From: JAAZAI01 sp050942875
GTDB taxonomy: Bacteria > Verrucomicrobiota > Kiritimatiellia > RFP12 > UBA3636
Reading direction: 5' to 3'
Length of the DNA stretch: 17,392 bases
Assembly: GCA_050942875.1 (NCBI GenBank)
Contig: JBMNOD010000074.1
Location: forward strand, 1 to 17,392
The notes under the pieces were generated by a model that was not told where the DNA came from, did not search any database, and saw nothing but the letters and a program-made list of their open reading frames with translations. The position numbers and the translations under genes are program-made. Below, piece by piece: positions 14,948 through 17,392 of this stretch; within the stretch, counting starts at the first letter, position 1; every line of letters begins with the position of its first letter.

Positions 14948-17134
14948 CTATTGCTGCTGCTTGCCGTTGCCTTTGTTGCGGGGCTTGCGGGGCTTCGGCT
15001 GGGCGTCCGTGGATTTCGCCTTGCCGTCGCTCTTTTTCTTGCCTTTGTCCGAGGGTTTTTTCGCCTCGGCGGCGTTGTCGCCCCGCCGTTCGCGGCGTTC
15101 GCGGCGGCGCGCCGCCTGCGACGAGAGGTCGCGGGGCGGGGGTGTGGTCGCCTCGGGGATGCCGACGAAGCTGAAATCGACTTTTCGCTCGTCGAAGTTG
15201 ACGCTTGAGACGAGGACGCGGAGCGTATCGCCTGCGCCGACGGAAAGCCCCGGCGCGACGAGGCGGTCTTGCGCGCCGTCGTAGCGGACGAATTTTTCGG
15301 AGAGCGCGGAGACGTGGACGAGGCCGCTGATCTGCAGTTGCGGGACTTCGACGAAGACGCCGAAGTCCATGACCTTGACGACGACCGCGTCGTATTCGAG
15401 CGGCTTGCCGTCGGCGATCTGCTGGGCGAGGAAGCGGTACTTCTTGATCTCGATCAGGTCGCGGGACGCTTGTTCGGCGCGGAACTCCGTCTCCGTGGCG
15501 TTTTTCGCGATGACGGCCAGTTCCCCGCGGCTGGGCTGCGCGGTCGCGTCGTCGGCGAGGATCGCCGCGACCTGGCGGTGGAGCACGAGGTCGGGGTAGC
15601 GCCGGATCGGCGAGGTGAAGTGGCTGTAGAAGCGCTTGGCCAGGCCGAAATGCCCCTCGTGATCCACGGCGTACTCGGCGCGCTTCATGCTGCGCAGCAC
15701 CTGCATGTCCACGTAGGGCTGGAGCGCGGTGCCGCGGACGGCCTTGAGCAGGCGCATGAGGTTGCCGGTGTGCATGAGGTCGCCGGGTTCGAGCCCGAGC
15801 GCGGCGACGGCGGCGGAGAGGATTTCGATCTTCTCGGGGTCGGGGGCGTCGTGGAAGCGCGAGATGTAGGGGATGCGGCGTCCGGCGAGCTCGGCGGCGA
15901 CGGCTTCGTTCGCGGCGATCATCGCCTCTTCGACGAGCTCGTGCGAAACCGTGTGGACGGCCGGGTGGATGCCGACCATCATGCCGTGGTCGTCGAGCTC
16001 CACTTGCATTTCGGGCGACGAGATGTCGAGGGCGAAGCGCTTGAAGCGGTTCTTGCGGAGCTGCTGGGACAGCGCGTTGAGCGCGAGGATGCGCTCGCGG
16101 ATTTCGGCGGTGCCGATTTGGTCGGCGCCGGGGGCGGCGTCGATGACGTCCTGCGCCTGCTCGTAGGTGAGGCGCAGTTTCGAGCGGATGATCGAGCGCG
16201 TGAGGCGGCGGGCGACGACCACGCCGGCGGCGTTGAAGGTCAGGAACGCGGAGAGGGCGAGGCGGTCTTCGCCCGGCACGAGGCTGCAGACGCCGTTGGA
16301 AAGCTGCTCTGGCAGCATGGGGATCGCCTTGTCCACGAGATAAACGCTCGTGCCGCGCTTGCGCGCTTCGGCGTCGAGCGGGGTGCCGGGGCGGACGAAG
16401 TGCGAGACGTCGGCGATGTGGACGCCGAGGACGCGGCGCCCTTCGCCGTCCTGCTCCAGCGAGAGCGCGTCGTCGAAGTCCCTGGCCGTGGCCGGGTCGA
16501 TCATGACGACGAGCTTGTCGCGCAGATCCTCTCGCGGGCCGGGGTGGGCGAGTTTCGTCGAGACGGACTGCGCCTCGTTCAGCGCGCCTTGCGGGAACTC
16601 GGTCGGCAGGTCGTATGTGCGGATGATCGCTTCGGTGTCGAGCGACGGGTTGTCGGCGGGGCCGATGACGCCGGCGACTTCGGCGTCGGGGTTGAGCATC
16701 GGGTTGTCCCAGGCAGTGAAGCGCACGACGATGCGGTCGCCTTCCTTCGCGCCCTTGGGGTCGGCGATGTTGAAGGTGTTTTGGTAGTTGGGGGTGATGG
16801 GCACGGCGGCGAGGTGGCGCCCCGTGCGGCGCAGGGTGCAGACGATGTCGGTCTGGCTGCGTTCGAGGATTTTCTCGATGCGCCCCATGCGCTGCCCGTC
16901 GCCGCGGCGCGGTGGCAGCTTGGAGACGCTGACACGGTCGCCCGGCAGCGCCTGGCCGATGGATTCCTGCGGGATGACGATGTCCTCGCCGCCATCGTCG
17001 GCGGCGACGAAGCCGGTGCCGCTGCGGGCGAGGGAGAGGGTGCCGGTGATGTGGGACTCGGCGGCTGTTTCTCGCGGGGTTCCTTTGCCCGATGATTTGT
17101 TGTAGCCCCCGAACTTCTTTTTTCGCTTGACCAT
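14948..17134 (-). CDS. rnr: Ribonuclease R (RNB-family 3'-5' exoribonuclease)
   Basis: A 728-residue RNase R, which degrades structured RNA processively from the 3' end in the cytoplasm. N-terminal OB/cold-shock-type segments (~28-160) precede the RNB catalytic domain (~200-520). The metal-binding aspartates D213, D219, D221 and D222 are seen in 'IDPATARDFDDALSLE'. The second conserved block 'HFTSPIRRYPDLVLHR' is at 505-520. An S1 RNA-binding domain follows (~580-657, 'KVMDFGVFVEV', 'GLVHVSAL'). The last ~55 residues form a lysine/arginine-rich, low-complexity tail ending in QQQ, as in RNase R but not RNase II. The ATG at 17134 is preceded by AGGA about 11 bases upstream. A perfect 6-bp GC hairpin lies in the leader (17161-17178). 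The patatin gene follows closely on the same strand, and RAYT copy 2 diverges on the other side. Confidence 0.95.
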   Translation of the reverse strand: MVKRKKKFGGYNKSSGKGTPRETAAESHITGTLSLARSGTGFVAADDGGEDIVIPQESIGQALPGDRVSVSKLPPRRGDGQRMGRIEKILERSQTDIVCTLRRTGRHLAAVPITPNYQNTFNIADPKGAKEGDRIVVRFTAWDNPMLNPDAEVAGVIGPADNPSLDTEAIIRTYDLPTEFPQGALNEAQSVSTKLAHPGPREDLRDKLVVMIDPATARDFDDALSLEQDGEGRRVLGVHIADVSHFVRPGTPLDAEARKRGTSVYLVDKAIPMLPEQLSNGVCSLVPGEDRLALSAFLTFNAAGVVVARRLTRSIIRSKLRLTYEQAQDVIDAAPGADQIGTAEIRERILALNALSQQLRKNRFKRFALDISSPEMQVELDDHGMMVGIHPAVHTVSHELVEEAMIAANEAVAAELAGRRIPYISRFHDAPDPEKIEILSAAVAALGLEPGDLMHTGNLMRLLKAVRGTALQPYVDMQVLRSMKRAEYAVDHEGHFGLAKRFYSHFTSPIRRYPDLVLHRQVAAILADDATAQPSRGELAVIAKNATETEFRAEQASRDLIEIKKYRFLAQQIADGKPLEYDAVVVKVMDFGVFVEVPQLQISGLVHVSALSEKFVRYDGAQDRLVAPGLSVGAGDTLRVLVSSVNFDERKVDFSFVGIPEATTPPPRDLSSQAARRRERRERRGDNAAEAKKPSDKGKKKSDGKAKSTDAQPKPRKPRNKGNGKQQQ

Positions 17135-17160
17135 TTGTTGTTGATCCTGTTTTCTGGTGT

Positions 17161-17178
17161 CGCGCCCCGATTGGCGCG
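17161..17178 (-). promoter_or_regulatory. GC hairpin in the rnr leader
   Basis: CGCGCC-CCGATT-GGCGCG is a perfect 6-bp stem with a 6-base loop. It lies 26 bases upstream of the rnr start and inside the predicted 5' leader. On the plus strand it is followed by a T-rich run (17179-17199), so it could instead stop transcription running rightwards, antisense to rnr. Confidence 0.4.
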
Positions 17179-17208
17179 TGGTTGTTTGCTTTTTCTTTCG
17201 TCTCGTCT

Positions 17209-17238
17209 ATGCTACCACAAACCGCCGCTGGGTATCCA
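17209..17238 (-). promoter_or_regulatory. Candidate rnr promoter
   Basis: On the minus strand TGGATA (17233-17238) is followed by an 18-base spacer and TAGCAT (17209-17214), a moderate match to a housekeeping promoter. It would give a leader of about 68 bases containing the GC hairpin. This is a pattern match only. Confidence 0.3.
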
Positions 17239-17240
17239 GT

Positions 17241-17280
17241 GGGTGTTTTTGGGGTCTCTTGGGTGTTTTTGGGGTCTGTC
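17241..17280 (+). repeat. Tandem 20-base duplication around the REP copy 3 arm
   Basis: 17241-17260 and 17261-17280 are the same 20-base unit, GGGTGTTTTTGGGGTCTSTY-like, differing at two positions near the 3' end. The second unit runs into CCC and forms the full REP hairpin. The first unit lacks the right arm, so it is a half-REP. Confidence 0.65.
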
Positions 17281-17283
17281 CCC
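17271..17283 (+). repeat. REP-like hairpin, copy 3
   Basis: GGGG-TCTGT-CCCC lies within the same 16-base core (17270-17285) as copies 1 and 2. It is 10 bases upstream of the -35 box of RAYT copy 2, between the divergent rnr and RAYT promoters. Confidence 0.7.
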
Positions 17284-17293
17284 TATTTTGTGA

Positions 17294-17322
17294 TTGCAAT
17301 CGGTAACCGCATCTGCTATTCT
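17294..17322 (+). promoter_or_regulatory. Promoter of RAYT copy 2
   Basis: TTGCAA (17294-17299) is followed by a 17-base spacer and TATTCT (17317-17322). The -10 box lies exactly the same distance from the start codon as in copy 1, and the bases between are largely conserved, including the GAAAGAGG ribosome binding site at 17357-17364. Confidence 0.6.
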
Positions 17323-17370
17323 GCCACCAAACGCCGGAAAAGCGTCAAATCCAACCGAAAGAGGTGCACC

Positions 17371-17392
17371 ATGAGACTTCCACGAGTTCTCG
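17371..17392 (+). CDS. RAYT copy 2, 5' end only (runs off the window)
   Basis: The last 22 bases encode MRLPRVL, identical to the start of the RAYT at 444. A gap-free 43-base leader (17328-17370 against 401-443) and the same ribosome binding site and promoter spacing precede it. The DNA differs at several positions, including third-codon positions, so this is a diverged paralogue and not an exact recent duplicate. Whether the rest of the gene is intact cannot be seen. Confidence 0.75.

Noticed and set aside
13881..15284. 467-residue plus-strand open frame opposite the patatin gene
   Set aside because: The minus-strand frame has the complete patatin catalytic motifs. The plus-strand frame is compositionally a shadow.
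15269..17095. 608-residue open frame on the plus strand opposite rnr
   Set aside because: The minus strand encodes unmistakable RNase R. The opposite frame is valine/glycine/aspartate-rich low-complexity sequence typical of antisense shadows.

Overview
The window reads as chromosomal DNA of a moderately GC-rich bacterium. The style of the genes suggests the Planctomycetes-Verrucomicrobia-Chlamydiae group, perhaps Kiritimatiellota, Lentisphaerota or Verrucomicrobiota. The hints are a long-form REP-associated tyrosine transposase (RAYT) with GGGGTCTGTCCCC-type hairpins, large secreted glycan-related and beta-helical proteins, and an SGNH/DUF1835 fusion. This placement is an inference from gene style. 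The window holds no rRNA or other strong taxonomic marker.

Layout. Positions 1-443 carry no convincing gene but do hold repeats: an inverted repeat, then a REP-like hairpin, then a promoter and leader. A full-length RAYT follows at 444-1487. An AT-richer non-coding stretch with two more short palindromes lies at 1488-1830. An accessory block runs from 1831 to 4176. It has a possible 26-codon leader ORF, a lipoprotein and a small secreted protein in tandem, and then a helicase-nuclease that lacks its N-terminal half. A plus-strand cluster at 4208-12265 encodes a TIM-barrel glycoside-hydrolase-like enzyme with no signal peptide, a 1303-residue secreted mosaic protein, and a secreted beta-helix-type protein. 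The first two overlap by ATGA, the third follows after 31 bases, and a hairpin that may be a terminator closes the cluster. A separate plus-strand gene at 12339-13880 joins an SGNH/GDSL hydrolase to a DUF1835-type domain in one frame. The minus strand at 13926-17134 carries rnr (RNase R) followed by a patatin-like phospholipase gene. The right edge (17241-17392) repeats the left-hand arrangement of REP hairpin, promoter, leader and ATG, and contains the first 7 codons of a second RAYT copy.

How the parts may work together. The two RAYT copies share a 55-base leader with identical spacing: TATTCT -10 box, spacer, GAAAGAGG ribosome binding site, ATG. Each has a 16-base identical REP core placed 10-11 bases upstream of its candidate -35 box. 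The REP core is therefore probably the recognition site of this RAYT and may also let it sense its own promoter. The 4208-12265 cluster looks like a glycan-utilisation or cell-surface unit in which enzyme and surface proteins are translated together. The rnr-patatin pair is ordinary housekeeping DNA that the accessory and repeat DNA sits beside.

The most interesting items are the REP/RAYT architecture, the SGNH-DUF1835 fusion, the headless helicase-PLD protein, the predicted leaderless mini-ORF coupled to the lipoprotein, and the hydrolase/mosaic/beta-helix cluster. No CRISPR array, tRNA or rRNA was seen.
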